Source of the DNA: an uncultured Pseudokineococcus sp.
GTDB lineage: Bacteria > Actinomycetota > Actinomycetes > Actinomycetales > Quadrisphaeraceae
NCBI RefSeq assembly: GCF_947499845.1
Contig: NZ_CANMPM010000008.1
Span: forward strand, 1 to 64,000
Length of the DNA: 64,000 bases
Direction of reading: 5' to 3'
A model generated the notes under the pieces. It was not told the origin of the DNA. It saw only the letters and a list, made by a program, of their open reading frames with translations, and made no database searches. Made by a program: the position numbers and the translations under genes. How positions within the stretch are numbered: position 1 is the first letter of the stretch; each line of letters starts with the position of its first letter. Shown piece by piece: positions 25,042 to 40,109 of this stretch.

Positions 25042-25467
25042 ATGAGCACCCGCACCGACCGCGAGGACCTCTCCGCGCAGGAGGCCGCCGTCGCCGCCGC
25101 CCGCGACGGTCTTCGCGACGCCGTCGAGGACCTCGCCCGCGCCAGCGACGAGGAGGCCCGGCCCCGCGGGGCGGGCGGTCGGCCGGGCACGGGCACGGGC
25201 ACGGGCAGCAACGGGGGCACGGGCACGGACCCGTCCCTGGCCGCGGTGGCGGCCGAGGCGCGCGACCTGGCGCGGGCGCTGCGCTCGCGGGCCCGCCGTC
25301 CGCCCGCCGCCGACACGGCGCCGCTGGCCGGCGCCGTCTCGGCCGCCCAGCGCGAGGCGGCACGCTCCGACGCCTGGGACGACGCCGCGCGCGCCGTGCG
25401 CGAGGCCGAGTCCGCGCTCGACGCGGCGGTCGTCGACCTCGCGTCCGCGCGCGGGGAGGACGTCTGA
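25042..25467 (+). CDS. Hypothetical Ala-rich helical protein
   Basis: Protein of 141 residues, Ala/Arg/Asp/Glu-rich, predicted mainly helical or coiled-coil, with a Gly-Thr linker (GTGTGTG) near 49-55 separating two helical parts. No signal peptide, membrane segment or known motif. ATG at 25042 is supported by an AGGAGG Shine-Dalgarno. I do not recognise a family. Start and coding status rest on the SD and codon pattern. Confidence 0.55.
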   Translation: MSTRTDREDLSAQEAAVAAARDGLRDAVEDLARASDEEARPRGAGGRPGTGTGTGSNGGTGTDPSLAAVAAEARDLARALRSRARRPPAADTAPLAGAVSAAQREAARSDAWDDAARAVREAESALDAAVVDLASARGEDV

Positions 25468-25518
25468 CGCCGGGCTGCGGGCGGGCGCGCGGCGGGCGGG
25501 GGGCCTAGCGTCGCGGGG

Positions 25519-26487
25519 GTGCTGGCCGCCTCCGTGACGCAGACGTCCCCCACCGACCCGCTGTCCGCGCTGGAGGTGGGGGAGCGCCCCGCCCCCGAGG
25601 CCCCCGACGGCTGGGTGCGGGTCCGCCTCGAGGCGGCGAGCCTCAACCACCACGACCTGTGGAGCCTGCGGGGCGTCGGGCTGCCCGACGAGCGGCTGCC
25701 GATGGTGCTCGGCTGCGACGGCGCCGGCACCGACGAGGACGGCCGGGACGTGCTCGTCCACGCCGTCGTGACGAGCCCGGGCTGGACGGGGGACGACACG
25801 CTCGACCCGGGGCGCTCGCTGCTGTCGGAGCGCCACCAGGGCACGCTCGCCGAGGAGGTCGTCGTCCCGGCGCGCAACGTCGTCCCGCGGCCGCCGGAGC
25901 TGTCCGCGGCCGAGGCCGCCTGCCTGCCGACGGCGTGGCTGACGGCCTACCGGATGCTCTTCACGCAGTCGGGCGCCGCCCCCGGCTCGACCGTGCTCGT
26001 GCAGGGGGCGGGCGGAGGCGTCGCGACCGCCCTCGTCGTCCTGGGGCGCGCCGCCGGGTACCGCGTGTGGGTCACCTCGCGCAGCGAGGAGAAGCGGGAG
26101 CGGGCGCTCGCCCTCGGCGCGCACGCCGCCTTCGCGACGGGGGAGCGGCTCCCCGGCCGGGTGGACGCCGTCATGGAGACCGTCGGCGAGGCGACGTGGG
26201 CGCACTCGCTGCGGTCGCTGCGCCCGGGCGGCACGGTCGTCGTCGCCGGCGCGACCTCCGGCCCGGCCCCGAGCGCCGAGCTGCAGCGCGTCTTCTTCCT
26301 CGGCCTGCGCGTCGTCGGGTCGACCATGGGCACCCGCGAGGAGCTCGTGCGCCTGCTCGACCTCCTCGTCGCGACCGGGGCCCGGCCCGTCGTCGACCGC
26401 GAGCTGCCGCTCGCGCGCGCCGCGGAGGGGTTCGCCGCCATGGCGGCGGGGGAGCTCTTCGGCAAGGTCGTCCTGCGCACCCGCTGA
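25519..26487 (+). CDS. Zinc-independent quinone oxidoreductase / MDR-superfamily dehydrogenase
   Basis: Protein of 322 residues. GroES-like N-terminal half (LNHHDLWSLRG, VLGCDGAGT) and a Rossmann half with VLVQGAGGGVATALVVLG and the SEEKRERALALGA NAD(P)-binding region. The structural zinc cysteines of alcohol dehydrogenases are missing, pointing to the quinone-oxidoreductase branch. The substrate is unknown. GTG at 25519 follows TAGCGT (25506-25511) by 7 bp, a leaderless start. Confidence 0.8.
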   Translation: MLAASVTQTSPTDPLSALEVGERPAPEAPDGWVRVRLEAASLNHHDLWSLRGVGLPDERLPMVLGCDGAGTDEDGRDVLVHAVVTSPGWTGDDTLDPGRSLLSERHQGTLAEEVVVPARNVVPRPPELSAAEAACLPTAWLTAYRMLFTQSGAAPGSTVLVQGAGGGVATALVVLGRAAGYRVWVTSRSEEKRERALALGAHAAFATGERLPGRVDAVMETVGEATWAHSLRSLRPGGTVVVAGATSGPAPSAELQRVFFLGLRVVGSTMGTREELVRLLDLLVATGARPVVDRELPLARAAEGFAAMAAGELFGKVVLRTR

Positions 26488-26515
26488 CCGCTGCCGCGGA
26501 CCGGCGCCGGAGGCA

Positions 26516-26554
26516 CCGCGGCCCCCGTCACCGGCGAGGTGGCGGGGGCCGCGG
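26516..26554. terminator. Terminator between convergent genes
   Basis: A 17-bp stem with one mismatch (26516-26532 with 26538-26554, loop GGCGA), between the oxidoreductase and SGNH-fold genes, which converge here. Confidence 0.75.
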
Positions 26555-26590
26555 CGCCCGGGCGGACGAGGGGCGGGGCGAGGAGGCCGG

Positions 26591-27217
26591 TCAGCCCTCG
26601 TCGGGCAGGCCGAGCCAGGGGCGCCAGCCCCCGTGGAGGACCAGCCAGGCGAGCAGGCCGTAGCCGGCCTGGCCGGGGTGCACGCCGTCGCCGGCGGCGA
26701 GGTCGGCGTGCCACTGCTCGTGGTGGACGAGCGGGTCGAAGCAGTCCACGTAGCGCACCGCGCGACGTGCGCAGACGTCGGCGAAGGCGTCGGCCAGCTC
26801 GGCGACGTCGTCGTTGCGGTCGGCGTCCAGGCCCGGCGCGGGCCCGACGACGAGGACCGGCAGGCCGCGGGAGGCGGCCTCGTCGAGGACGTTGGCGAGG
26901 TTGAGGCGGCTGCGCGCCATCGTCAGCCCGGCCTCGAGGTCGGCGCTGCCCAGCCCCACCACGAGCCGGTTGTCGGCGCCGGGGGCGAAGCGGCGCGAGG
27001 TCTCGTCGACCCAGCGCTCGAGCAGCCCGGCCGTGCCCTCGCCGGGCACCCCCAGGGGGAAGACGGTCGTGGGGCCGTCGTCGTCGGGGGTCCGGGCCGC
27101 GACGCGCCCGGTCCACCCCATGGCCCGGGGGTCGCCGACGCCGGCGGCCAGGGCGTCGCCGAGGACGCAGACGCGGCGGCCCGGGGCGGCCTGGGGGTCG
27201 GGGGCTGTGGTGCTCAC
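26591..27217 (-). CDS. SGNH/GDSL-fold protein lacking the usual nucleophile
   Basis: Protein of 208 residues. Block I reads VLGDALAAGVGDP: the usual GDS serine is Ala. Block III reads VGLGSAD where an Asn is normally found. Block V keeps the catalytic-type D-x-x-H as DGVHPGQAGY. The fold is therefore recognisable, but the usual serine-hydrolase centre is broken, so it may be a binding protein or use other chemistry. GTG at 27217 overlaps the DUF6104 stop as GTGA, so the two are translated together. Confidence 0.75.
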   Translation of the reverse strand: MSTTAPDPQAAPGRRVCVLGDALAAGVGDPRAMGWTGRVAARTPDDDGPTTVFPLGVPGEGTAGLLERWVDETSRRFAPGADNRLVVGLGSADLEAGLTMARSRLNLANVLDEAASRGLPVLVVGPAPGLDADRNDDVAELADAFADVCARRAVRYVDCFDPLVHHEQWHADLAAGDGVHPGQAGYGLLAWLVLHGGWRPWLGLPDEG

Positions 27218-27405
27218 GCGTCCTCGCTGTCGTCGCTGTCGTCGTCGAGGCGGGCCAGCCAGGTGGCCAGCCGCTCGACCGGGGTCTCGTGCTCGGGGTG
27301 GACGTCCACGAACGTCCTCAGCTGCTCGGCGAGCCAGGCGAGGGTGACCTCCTCCTCGCCGCGCCGCGCCTCCAGCTCCTCGATGCCGCGGTCGGTGAAG
27401 TACAT
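27214..27405 (-). CDS. DUF6104-family small protein
   Basis: Protein of 63 residues beginning MYFTDRGIEELEARRGEEEV, with LAEQLRTFVD and PVERLATWLARLDDD, the pattern of a small conserved actinobacterial family (DUF6104 in my recollection). Acidic tail. Function unknown. ATG at 27405 is the family-typical start; in-frame codons upstream (27444) would add 13 residues. Its stop overlaps the SGNH-fold gene start. Confidence 0.75.
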   Translation of the reverse strand: MYFTDRGIEELEARRGEEEVTLAWLAEQLRTFVDVHPEHETPVERLATWLARLDDDSDDSEDA

Positions 27406-27439
27406 GGGCCCATCGAAGCCCATGGGCGCACCCGACCGC

Positions 27440-27474
27440 ACCACCCCCGCCGCGGAGGTGGCCGCGGGGGTGGT
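27440..27474. terminator. Terminator after kgd
   Basis: Stem ACCACCCCCGC / GCGGGGGTGGT around a GC-rich loop, 50 bp beyond the kgd stop and upstream of DUF6104. Confidence 0.65.
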
Positions 27475-27523
27475 ACCGCGGCCCCGCCCGCCCCGCGAGC
27501 AGCGGGTGCGGGCGGGACCGCGG

Positions 27524-33195
<5,672 letters not shown>

Positions 33196-33201
33196 GGCCG
33201 G

Positions 33202-33252
33202 CGCGTCAGGAGGGCCGTCGCGTCAGAGGGGCCATCGCGTCAGAGGGGCGGG
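33202..33252. repeat. 17-bp tandem repeat, three copies
   Basis: Units CGCGTCAGGAGGGCCGT, CGCGTCAGAGGGGCCAT and CGCGTCAGAGGGGCGGG follow guaB1 directly and end 10 bp before the -10 (TAGTGT, 33263-33268) of tRNA-Arg, so they cover the -35 region of that promoter. Confidence 0.75.
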
Positions 33253-33292
33253 GCTCGTGGGGTAGTGTCTGCGCCGTCCCAAGGGCCCACCG

Positions 33293-33367
33293 GCCCCCGT
33301 AGCTCAGGGGATAGAGCACCGCCCTCCGGAGGCGGGGGCGCAGGTTCGAATCCTGCCGGGGGCACCA
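33293..33367 (+). tRNA. tRNA-Arg (CCG)
   Basis: A 75-nt cloverleaf with encoded CCA; anticodon CCG at 33326-33328 in a CTCCGGA loop. A TAGTGT -10 lies at 33263-33268. It precedes argS, the gene for its own synthetase. Confidence 0.93.
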
Positions 33368-33497
33368 CGCAGCACCTCTCGAGCGCCGTCACCGCCACCG
33401 CGGGCGGCGCTCGTCGCGTGCCGGGGCCGACGGGGCGCCGGGCCGTCCGTGGACGCCCGCCCGGAACCCTCCCCGCGCCCTCCTAGACTGCTGGGCC

Positions 33498-35180
33498 GTG
33501 ACTCCCGCCGAGCTCTCCGCCGCGATCCGCCGCTGCCTCGTCGAGGCGGTCGAGGCCCGGGAGCCGGCCGCGGGCTCCCTCGCCGTCGACGACCTGCCCG
33601 CGGAGGTGCGCGTCGAGCGCCCCCGCAGCCGCGAGCACGGCGACTGGGCGACCAACGTCGCCCTGCAGCTCGGCAAGCGGGCCGGTGTAGCCCCGCGCGA
33701 CCTCGCGACCGCGCTCGCGGCCCGGCTGGGGGCCGTCGACGGCGTCGAGCGGGTCGACGTCGCCGGCCCGGGCTTCCTCAACGTCGTCCTGCAGGCCTCG
33801 GCGGCCGGCGAGCTGGCGCGCACCGTCGTCGAGGCGGGCGCCGCGTACGGCACGAGCGACAGGCGCGCGGGCACCTGCATCAACCTCGAGTTCATCTCGG
33901 CCAACCCCACCGGCCCCGTCCACCTCGGCGGTGCGCGCTGGGGCGCCGTGGGCGACGCCCTGGCCCGCGTGCTGGCCGCCACGGGCGCCGAGGTGGTGCG
34001 CGAGTACTACTTCAACGACCACGGCGCCCAGATCGACCGCTTCGCCCGGTCGCTGCTGGCGCGGGCCCACGGGCGCCCGGCGCCCGAGGACGGCTACGGC
34101 GGCGCCTACGTCGGCGACATCGCCGCTCGCGTCGTCGCCGACGCCTCCGCCCGCGGCGAGGACCTCCTGGCGATGCCCGAGGACGCCGCCCAGGAGGTCT
34201 TCCGCCGTGACGGCGTCGCGCTGATGTTCGACGAGGTCAAGCGCGACCTCCACGACTTCGGCGTCGACTTCGACGTGTGGTTCCACGAGGACTCGCTGCA
34301 CGCCTCCGGGGCGGTGGACGCCGCCGTGGAGCACCTCAAGGCCTCGGGCAGCCTCTACGAGGCCGACGGCGCCTGGTGGCTGCGCTCGACCGACCACGGC
34401 GACGACAAGGACCGCGTCGTCATCAAGTCCGACGGGCAGCCGGCCTACATCGCCGGCGACCTCGCGTACCTGCGCGACAAGCGGGCCCGCGGGGCCGACC
34501 TGTGCATCTACATGCTCGGCGCCGACCACCACGGCTACATCAGCCGGCTCAAGGCGGCGGCCGCGGCCTTCGGGGACGACCCGGCCGTCGTCGAGGTGCT
34601 CATCGGGCAGATGGTCAACCTCGTGCGCGACGGCCAGCCGGTCCGGATGAGCAAGCGCAACGGCACGGTGGTCTCGCTCGAGGACCTCGTCGAGGCCGTC
34701 GGCGTCGACGCCGCGCGCTACTCCCTCAGCCGGAGCTCGGTCGACTCGACCATCGACATCGACCTCGACGTGCTGACCCGCCGGACCAACGAGAACCCCG
34801 TCTTCTACGTCCAGTACGCGCACGCCCGCACGTGCGGCGTGGCCCGCAACGCGGAGGCCGCCGGGGTGCGCCGGGAGGACGGCTTCGACCCCTCGCTGCT
34901 CACCCACCCCACCGAGTCGGCCGTGCTGGCCGCGCTCGGCGAGCACCCGCGCGTGGTCGAGCAGGCCGCCGAGCTGCGCGAGCCGCACCGCGTGGCCCGC
35001 CACCTCGAGGTGCTCGCCGGCGCCTTCCACAAGTGGTACGACGAGTGCCGCGTGACGCCGATCGGCGAGGCCCCGGTCGAGGACGTGCACCGCACGCGCC
35101 TGTGGCTCGCCGAGGCCGTCCGCACGGTCCTCGCCTCCGGGCTCGGCCTGCTCGGCGTCTCGGCCCCGGAGCGCATGTGA
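33498..35180 (+). CDS. argS: Arginyl-tRNA synthetase
   Basis: Protein of 560 residues, class I synthetase. N-terminal Add-1 domain (about 1-115), the HIGH-type signature as [11 protein letters not shown], the KMSKS-type loop as VRMSKRNG, and a C-terminal DALR anticodon-binding domain ending APERM. The [13 protein letters not shown] block is characteristic of ArgRS. GTG at 33498 follows TAGACT (33484-33489) by 8 bp. Its stop overlaps the lysA start. Confidence 0.95.
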   Translation: MTPAELSAAIRRCLVEAVEAREPAAGSLAVDDLPAEVRVERPRSREHGDWATNVALQLGKRAGVAPRDLATALAARLGAVDGVERVDVAGPGFLNVVLQASAAGELARTVVEAGAAYGTSDRRAGTCINLEFISANPTGPVHLGGARWGAVGDALARVLAATGAEVVREYYFNDHGAQIDRFARSLLARAHGRPAPEDGYGGAYVGDIAARVVADASARGEDLLAMPEDAAQEVFRRDGVALMFDEVKRDLHDFGVDFDVWFHEDSLHASGAVDAAVEHLKASGSLYEADGAWWLRSTDHGDDKDRVVIKSDGQPAYIAGDLAYLRDKRARGADLCIYMLGADHHGYISRLKAAAAAFGDDPAVVEVLIGQMVNLVRDGQPVRMSKRNGTVVSLEDLVEAVGVDAARYSLSRSSVDSTIDIDLDVLTRRTNENPVFYVQYAHARTCGVARNAEAAGVRREDGFDPSLLTHPTESAVLAALGEHPRVVEQAAELREPHRVARHLEVLAGAFHKWYDECRVTPIGEAPVEDVHRTRLWLAEAVRTVLASGLGLLGVSAPERM

Positions 35181-36607
35181 GCCCGCGCCTGCACGCCCAC
35201 GAGGCCGGCTCGCTGCACGCCGAGGGCTACGGCGGGCCGGGCTGGCTCGCGGTGCCGGACGACGTCAACGCCCTCGTGACGCCGCTGTGGGCGCGGACGG
35301 TGCGGCGCGGCGGCGACGGCGCGCTCGAGGTGGGCGGCGTGCCCGTCACCCGGCTGGCCGCCGAGCACGGGACCCCGGCGTACGTCCTCGACGAGGACGA
35401 CCTGCGCGCCCGGGCGCGCGGCTTCGTCGAGGCCTTCGACGAGGCCTTCGCCGACCTGTGCGGCGGCGCCGACGTCTACTACGCCGGCAAGGCCTTCCTC
35501 TGCACGGCGGTCGCCCGCTGGGTCGCCGAGGAGGGCATGCTCCTCGAGACCTGCACGGGCGGTGAGATGGCGGTCGGGCTGCGCGCCGGCGTCGACCCGG
35601 CGCGGATGGCCCTGCACGGCAACAACAAGTCCGACGCCGAGGTCGAGCGGGCGCTGCGGGCGGGGCTGGGGCGCCTCGTCGTCGACTCGCTGCCGGAGGT
35701 CGACCGGGTGGCCGACGTGGCCGCCCGCCTGGGCGTGCGCGCGCCGGTGCTCGTCCGCGTCACCGTCGGCGTCGAGGCGCACACGCACTCCTACATCGCG
35801 ACGGCCCACGAGGACCAGAAGTTCGGGCTCCCCCTCTCGACGGGGGAGGCGGCGCGGGCCGCGGCCGCGGTGCTGGCGCGCCCGGAGCTCGACCTGCGGG
35901 GGCTGCACTCCCACATCGGGTCGCAGATCTTCGACGTCGAGGGCTTCGAGGTCGCCGCCCGGCGGCTCGTCCGTCTGCACGCCCAGGTCCAGCGCGAGCA
36001 CGACGTCGTCCTGCCCGAGATGGACCTCGGCGGCGGCTTCGGCATGGCCTACACGACCCAGCACCAGCCGCTCCCTCCGCGCGAGCTGGCCCAGGGGATG
36101 GCCCGCGTGGTCGCCGCCGCGTGCGCCGCCGAGGGCGTCGACGTGCCCCGCGTGTCGGTGGAGCCGGGGCGGGCCGTCGTCGGGCCGAGCACCTTCACGC
36201 TCTACACCGCCGGCACGACGAAGGACGTCGTCCTCGACGGCGGGCAGACCCGCCGCTACGTCGCCGTCGACGGCGGCATGAGCGACAACGTGCGCACGGC
36301 CCTGTACTCGGCCGACTACTCGGCGACGCTGGCCTCGCGGCGCTCGGACGCCCCGCCGGTGCTCACCCGCGTCGTCGGGAAGCACTGCGAGAGCGGGGAC
36401 ATCGTCGTCATGGACGAGTTCATGGCCGGCGACCTCGGCCCCGGCGACCTCGTGGCCGTGCCCGGCACGGGCGCCTACTGCCGCGCCCTCGCCAGCCAGT
36501 ACAACCACGTCCCGCGCCCGCCCGTCGTGGCGGTCTCGGGCGGGGTCTCGCGGGTGCTCGTGCGCCGCGAGACCGAGGAGGACCTGCTCGCCCTCGACCT
36601 CGGCTGA
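35177..36607 (+). CDS. lysA: Diaminopimelate decarboxylase
   Basis: Protein of 476 residues, fold-type III PLP enzyme. YYAGKAF holds the PLP lysine (Lys105); HSHIGSQ, GGGFG, EPGRA and the C-terminal CESGD and GAYC blocks complete the active site. It makes lysine from meso-diaminopimelate. GTG at 35177 overlaps the argS stop as GTGA, so the argS-lysA pair is coupled, an order widespread in actinobacteria. Confidence 0.94.
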   Translation: MSPRLHAHEAGSLHAEGYGGPGWLAVPDDVNALVTPLWARTVRRGGDGALEVGGVPVTRLAAEHGTPAYVLDEDDLRARARGFVEAFDEAFADLCGGADVYYAGKAFLCTAVARWVAEEGMLLETCTGGEMAVGLRAGVDPARMALHGNNKSDAEVERALRAGLGRLVVDSLPEVDRVADVAARLGVRAPVLVRVTVGVEAHTHSYIATAHEDQKFGLPLSTGEAARAAAAVLARPELDLRGLHSHIGSQIFDVEGFEVAARRLVRLHAQVQREHDVVLPEMDLGGGFGMAYTTQHQPLPPRELAQGMARVVAAACAAEGVDVPRVSVEPGRAVVGPSTFTLYTAGTTKDVVLDGGQTRRYVAVDGGMSDNVRTALYSADYSATLASRRSDAPPVLTRVVGKHCESGDIVVMDEFMAGDLGPGDLVAVPGTGAYCRALASQYNHVPRPPVVAVSGGVSRVLVRRETEEDLLALDLG

Positions 36608-36673
36608 CCCTGCGGCGTCGCCGCCCACCGCGTGCGCCGCGCCGACCGGACGACCCTGGAGCGCCACCAGCCC

Positions 36674-39094
36674 ATGACCGCCGACCCGCGAACGACCACC
36701 GACGCCGGGACCGACGACAGCACCGCGCGCCCTGCCGACGAGGGCGCCGCCCGCGCTGCCGACGAGGACGCGGCCCGCGCTGCCGACGAGGGCGCGGCCC
36801 GCGCCGAGCAGGTCGCCGCCGAGCAGGGCGCCGTCGACACCCGCTACGCGCGCCTGGACGACCTGCGCCGGCGCACCGCCGCCGAGCTCGCGGCCGTGCG
36901 CCGCTCGGAGACCACCGGCACGCACCAGAACCGCTCCGAGCGCGACTCCTTCGCGGCGCTGCACGAGGGGCGCCTCGCGCAGCTGGACGCCGTCGAGGAC
37001 CGCCTCGTCTTCGGCCGCCTCGACCTCTCCGACGGCGAGACGCGCTACGTCGGGCGGCTCGGCCTCGCCGACGAGGCGCAGCAGCGGCTGCTCGTCGACT
37101 GGCGCGCGCCGGCCTCCGAGCCCTTCTACCAGGCGACGGCGGCACGGCCCGCGGGCGTGGCGCGGCGCCGGCACCTCGCGCTGCGGGGCCGCTCGGTGCA
37201 GGGCCTGGAGGACGACGTCCTCGACGCCGACGGCCTCGCGGCGCGCGGCCTCGAGGCCCTGGGCGGCGAGGGCGCGCTCATGGCCGCGCTGGGTGCGCAG
37301 CGCACGGGCCGCATGGGCGACATCGTCGCGACCATCCAGGCCGAGCAGGACGCGATCATCCGCTCCGACGCCAAGGGCGTCCTCGTCGTCCAGGGCGGGC
37401 CGGGCACGGGCAAGACCGCGGTGGCGCTGCATCGCGCCGCCTACCTGCTGTACGCCCACCGCGAGCGGCTGGCGCGCAGCGGCGTCCTCGTCGTCGGGCC
37501 GAGCCCGGTCTTCCTGCGCTACATCGAGCAGGTGCTGCCCTCGCTGGGCGAGAGCGGCGTGCTCACGTCCACGGCGGGCCAGCTCTTTCCCGGGGTCGAC
37601 GCCCGCGCCGCCGACCGGCCGGCGGTGGCGCGGCTCAAGGGCGACGAGCGCTGGCTCGAGGTGCTGTCCCGGTCCGTAGCCGCCCGCCAGCGCGTGCCGG
37701 CGGGCCCGCAGCGCCTGGACGTCGAGGGCACGACCGTCGTCCTGCAGCCACGGGCCGTCGCGCGGGCCCGCGAGCGCGCCCGGGCCACGGGGCAGCCGCA
37801 CCTGGAGGCGCGCAGCGGCTTCGTGCGCGACCTCCTGCTGCACCTCGCCGACCTCGTCGCCCGTGCGCAGGGCTCGCGCCTGGAGCCGGAGGACCGGCCG
37901 GGCGTCGTCGCCGACCTGCGCGGCTCGCGGGACGTGCGCGTGGCGCTCAACCTCGCGTGGATGCCCATGACGCCGCAGAAGCTCGTCGGCGACCTGCTCA
38001 CCCGCCCGCACCGGCTCGCCGAGGCGGCGGACGGGCTCTTCTCCCCCGAGGAGCAGGCGCTGCTCCTGCGCCGCGCGGAGGACCCCTGGACGGTCGACGA
38101 CGTCCCCCTGCTCGACGAGGCGGCCGAGCTGCTCGGGGAGGACGAGACAGGGGCGGCCGGCCAGGGCGCCCGGGAGGAGGCGCGCCGGCGCGAGGAGGCG
38201 CTCTCGCTCGCGCGCGAGGTGCTCGACTCCGGTGCGGGGGAGACGGCGGTCGAGGGCTTCACCGCCTCGGCCGAGGACCTGGCGGCCCGCCAGTCCGACC
38301 TCGGCGGCCCGACGCTGACCGTCGCCGAGCGGGCGGCGGGGGACCGCACGTGGGTCTTCGGGCACGTCGTCGTCGACGAGGCGCAGGAGCTCTCGCCGAT
38401 GATGTGGCGGCTGCTCGTGCGGCGCTGCCCGAGCCGGTCCATGACCGTGGTCGGCGACCTGGCCCAGACGCGCTCCGCCGCAGGGGCGTCCGTGTGGGCC
38501 GAGGTGCTCGACCCCTTCGCGGAGGGCCGCTGGCGGTTGGAGGAGCTGACGGTCAACTACCGCACCCCGCGCCAGGTCATGGACGCGGCCGCGGCCGTCC
38601 TCGGGCTCACGGGGGCACCGGGGCGGACGCCGACCTCGGTCCGCGAGGGGGAGGGCCCTCCGTCGCTCACCGAGGTGCCGGCCGACGGCGACGCCCGCGA
38701 GGAGGCGCTGCGCGGCGTCGTCGCCGACGAGGCCCGACGGGTGGCGGGCGGTCGCCTCGCGGTGCTCTGCCCGCCGGAGCGCCTCGCGGGGACCTCCGCC
38801 GCCCTCGTCGGGCGGCTGCGCGGGCCCGGGGGGGCGGACCTGCCCGTCGCCACGGGCCCCGGGGCACTGGACAGCCCCGTCTCCGTCATGACCGTCGCCG
38901 ACTCCAAGGGGCTGGAGTTCGACGCGGTGGTGCTCGTCGAGCCCGCGGAGGTCCTCGGCGGGCCGGACGACGAGGACCCCCGCGCCGGGGCGCACGACCT
39001 CTACGTCGCCATGACGCGGCCGACGCAGCGGCTGCACGTCCTGGCGTCCCCGGGGCTCGACCCCGCGCTCGCGAGGGCGCTCGTCGGGCGCTGA
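36674..39094 (+). CDS. HelD/HelR-like UvrD-superfamily ATPase (RNA polymerase recycling)
   Basis: Protein of 806 residues. The N-terminal region has three 8-residue repeats (ADEGAARA type, 21-44) and a helical part with SERDSFAALHEGRLAQLDA. Walker A GGPGTGKTAVALHRAAYLLY lies near 240-259, Walker B VVVDEAQELSP near 565, and UvrD-type motifs (VNYRTPRQV, TVADSKGLEFDAVVLV, YVAMTRPTQRL) follow. HelD proteins pull stalled RNA polymerase off DNA; actinobacterial HelR can also protect polymerase from rifamycins. ATG 36674 was chosen; an in-frame GTG at 36632 is possible. Confidence 0.82.
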   Translation: MTADPRTTTDAGTDDSTARPADEGAARAADEDAARAADEGAARAEQVAAEQGAVDTRYARLDDLRRRTAAELAAVRRSETTGTHQNRSERDSFAALHEGRLAQLDAVEDRLVFGRLDLSDGETRYVGRLGLADEAQQRLLVDWRAPASEPFYQATAARPAGVARRRHLALRGRSVQGLEDDVLDADGLAARGLEALGGEGALMAALGAQRTGRMGDIVATIQAEQDAIIRSDAKGVLVVQGGPGTGKTAVALHRAAYLLYAHRERLARSGVLVVGPSPVFLRYIEQVLPSLGESGVLTSTAGQLFPGVDARAADRPAVARLKGDERWLEVLSRSVAARQRVPAGPQRLDVEGTTVVLQPRAVARARERARATGQPHLEARSGFVRDLLLHLADLVARAQGSRLEPEDRPGVVADLRGSRDVRVALNLAWMPMTPQKLVGDLLTRPHRLAEAADGLFSPEEQALLLRRAEDPWTVDDVPLLDEAAELLGEDETGAAGQGAREEARRREEALSLAREVLDSGAGETAVEGFTASAEDLAARQSDLGGPTLTVAERAAGDRTWVFGHVVVDEAQELSPMMWRLLVRRCPSRSMTVVGDLAQTRSAAGASVWAEVLDPFAEGRWRLEELTVNYRTPRQVMDAAAAVLGLTGAPGRTPTSVREGEGPPSLTEVPADGDAREEALRGVVADEARRVAGGRLAVLCPPERLAGTSAALVGRLRGPGGADLPVATGPGALDSPVSVMTVADSKGLEFDAVVLVEPAEVLGGPDDEDPRAGAHDLYVAMTRPTQRLHVLASPGLDPALARALVGR

Positions 39095-39103
39095 CCGCCG
39101 CCG

Positions 39104-39727
39104 TCAGCCCTCGGCCGGCAGCTCGTCGGCGACCTTGACCCCCGCCGCGCGCATCTCCTCGAGCGCGGCGCGGGATCTCTCGGGCGCCGTGCCGGCGACG
39201 AGCGGCAGCAGCACCCGCACGCGGAAGCCGGCGCGGGCGGCGTCCAGCGCCGTGGCGCGCACGCAGTGGTCGGTGGCGATGCCGACGACGTCGAGGTCCG
39301 TGACGGCCTTGCGGCGCAGCCACTCCTCGAGCCGGTCGCCGTCCTCGGCCTCGCCCTCGAAGCCGGAGTAGCCGTCGGAGTACTGCCCCTTGCGGAAGAC
39401 GGCCTGCGCGAGGTCGACGTCGAAGCCCGGCTGGGGCGCGGCCCCGGGGGTGCCCGCGACGCAGTGGACGGGCCAGCTGGTGACGAAGTCCGGGTGGTCG
39501 CTGAAGTGGCCCCCCGGGTCGACGTGCCAGTCCTGGGTCGCGACGACGGCGGCGTAGTCGTCGGCGCGCTCGCGGGCGTGCCGGGTGACGGCGGTGGCGA
39601 CCGCGGCGCCGCCCTCGACGGCGAGGGACCCGCCCTCGCAGAAGTCGACCTGCACGTCGACGACGACGAGCGCCCGCGCGTGGGCGCTCGTCCCCGCGGT
39701 CGGCTCGGGCTGGGGGCTGGTGCTCAC
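39104..39727 (-). CDS. pncA: Nicotinamidase
   Basis: Protein of 207 residues of the isochorismatase-like hydrolase fold. Catalytic Asp in VVDVQVDFCEGGSL, metal-site ATQDWHVDPGGHF, Lys in AVFRKGQ and nucleophile Cys in ATDHCVRAT. It hydrolyses nicotinamide to nicotinate, feeding PncB, whose gene lies 4.6 kb away. GTG at 39727. It converges with the HelD-like gene with only 9 bp between stops. Confidence 0.9.
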   Translation of the reverse strand: MSTSPQPEPTAGTSAHARALVVVDVQVDFCEGGSLAVEGGAAVATAVTRHARERADDYAAVVATQDWHVDPGGHFSDHPDFVTSWPVHCVAGTPGAAPQPGFDVDLAQAVFRKGQYSDGYSGFEGEAEDGDRLEEWLRRKAVTDLDVVGIATDHCVRATALDAARAGFRVRVLLPLVAGTAPERSRAALEEMRAAGVKVADELPAEG

Positions 39728-39823
39728 GTCGGCTCCGCTGGTCGGTGGGCGTCCGGACTGGCCCCAGGCTCTCCCCGCTCGCCGTGCCGGGCCACCGCGG
39801 GCGCCCGGCCCGGCGACGCGACG

Positions 39824-40063
39824 TCAGCCGGCAGCCGTCGCGGGCCACGGCTCCGCGCCAGGCCCCTGCTCCTGCGGGTAGCCCTCGTCGTCGAGGCGGC
39901 GCTGGACCTGCTGCTCCTGCTCGACCCAGCGTCGTCGCGCGTCCAGGGACCCGTGCCGGACGGCGAGCCGGATGACCCAGGAGGCCGCGAAGAGCCCCAG
40001 CGCGATGACGGCGAGGTAGAGGATCACCCCGAGGAGCAGGAAGGGGACCTCAGGCACGGACAT
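39824..40063 (-). CDS. Small single-pass membrane protein
   Basis: Protein of 79 residues. One membrane helix (about 6-29, VPFLLLGVILYLAVIALGLFAASWV) followed by a charged cytoplasmic part with ARRRWVEQEQQVQRRLDDEGYPQEQ. ATG at 40063 preferred; a GTG nine codons upstream would extend it. I do not recognise a family; the short hydrophobic N-terminus and charged tail suggest a membrane-bound accessory protein. Confidence 0.6.
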   Translation of the reverse strand: MSVPEVPFLLLGVILYLAVIALGLFAASWVIRLAVRHGSLDARRRWVEQEQQVQRRLDDEGYPQEQGPGAEPWPATAAG

Positions 40064-40109
40064 GCACCCCGCGCTGGAGCGAGCCACCACCTGGCGTCAG
40101 GCGGTGACG

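Noticed and set aside
34805-39037. A 1410-codon minus-strand open frame opposite argS, lysA and the HelD-like gene
   Set aside because: It runs across three well-defined plus-strand genes and shows no domain; a GC shadow frame.
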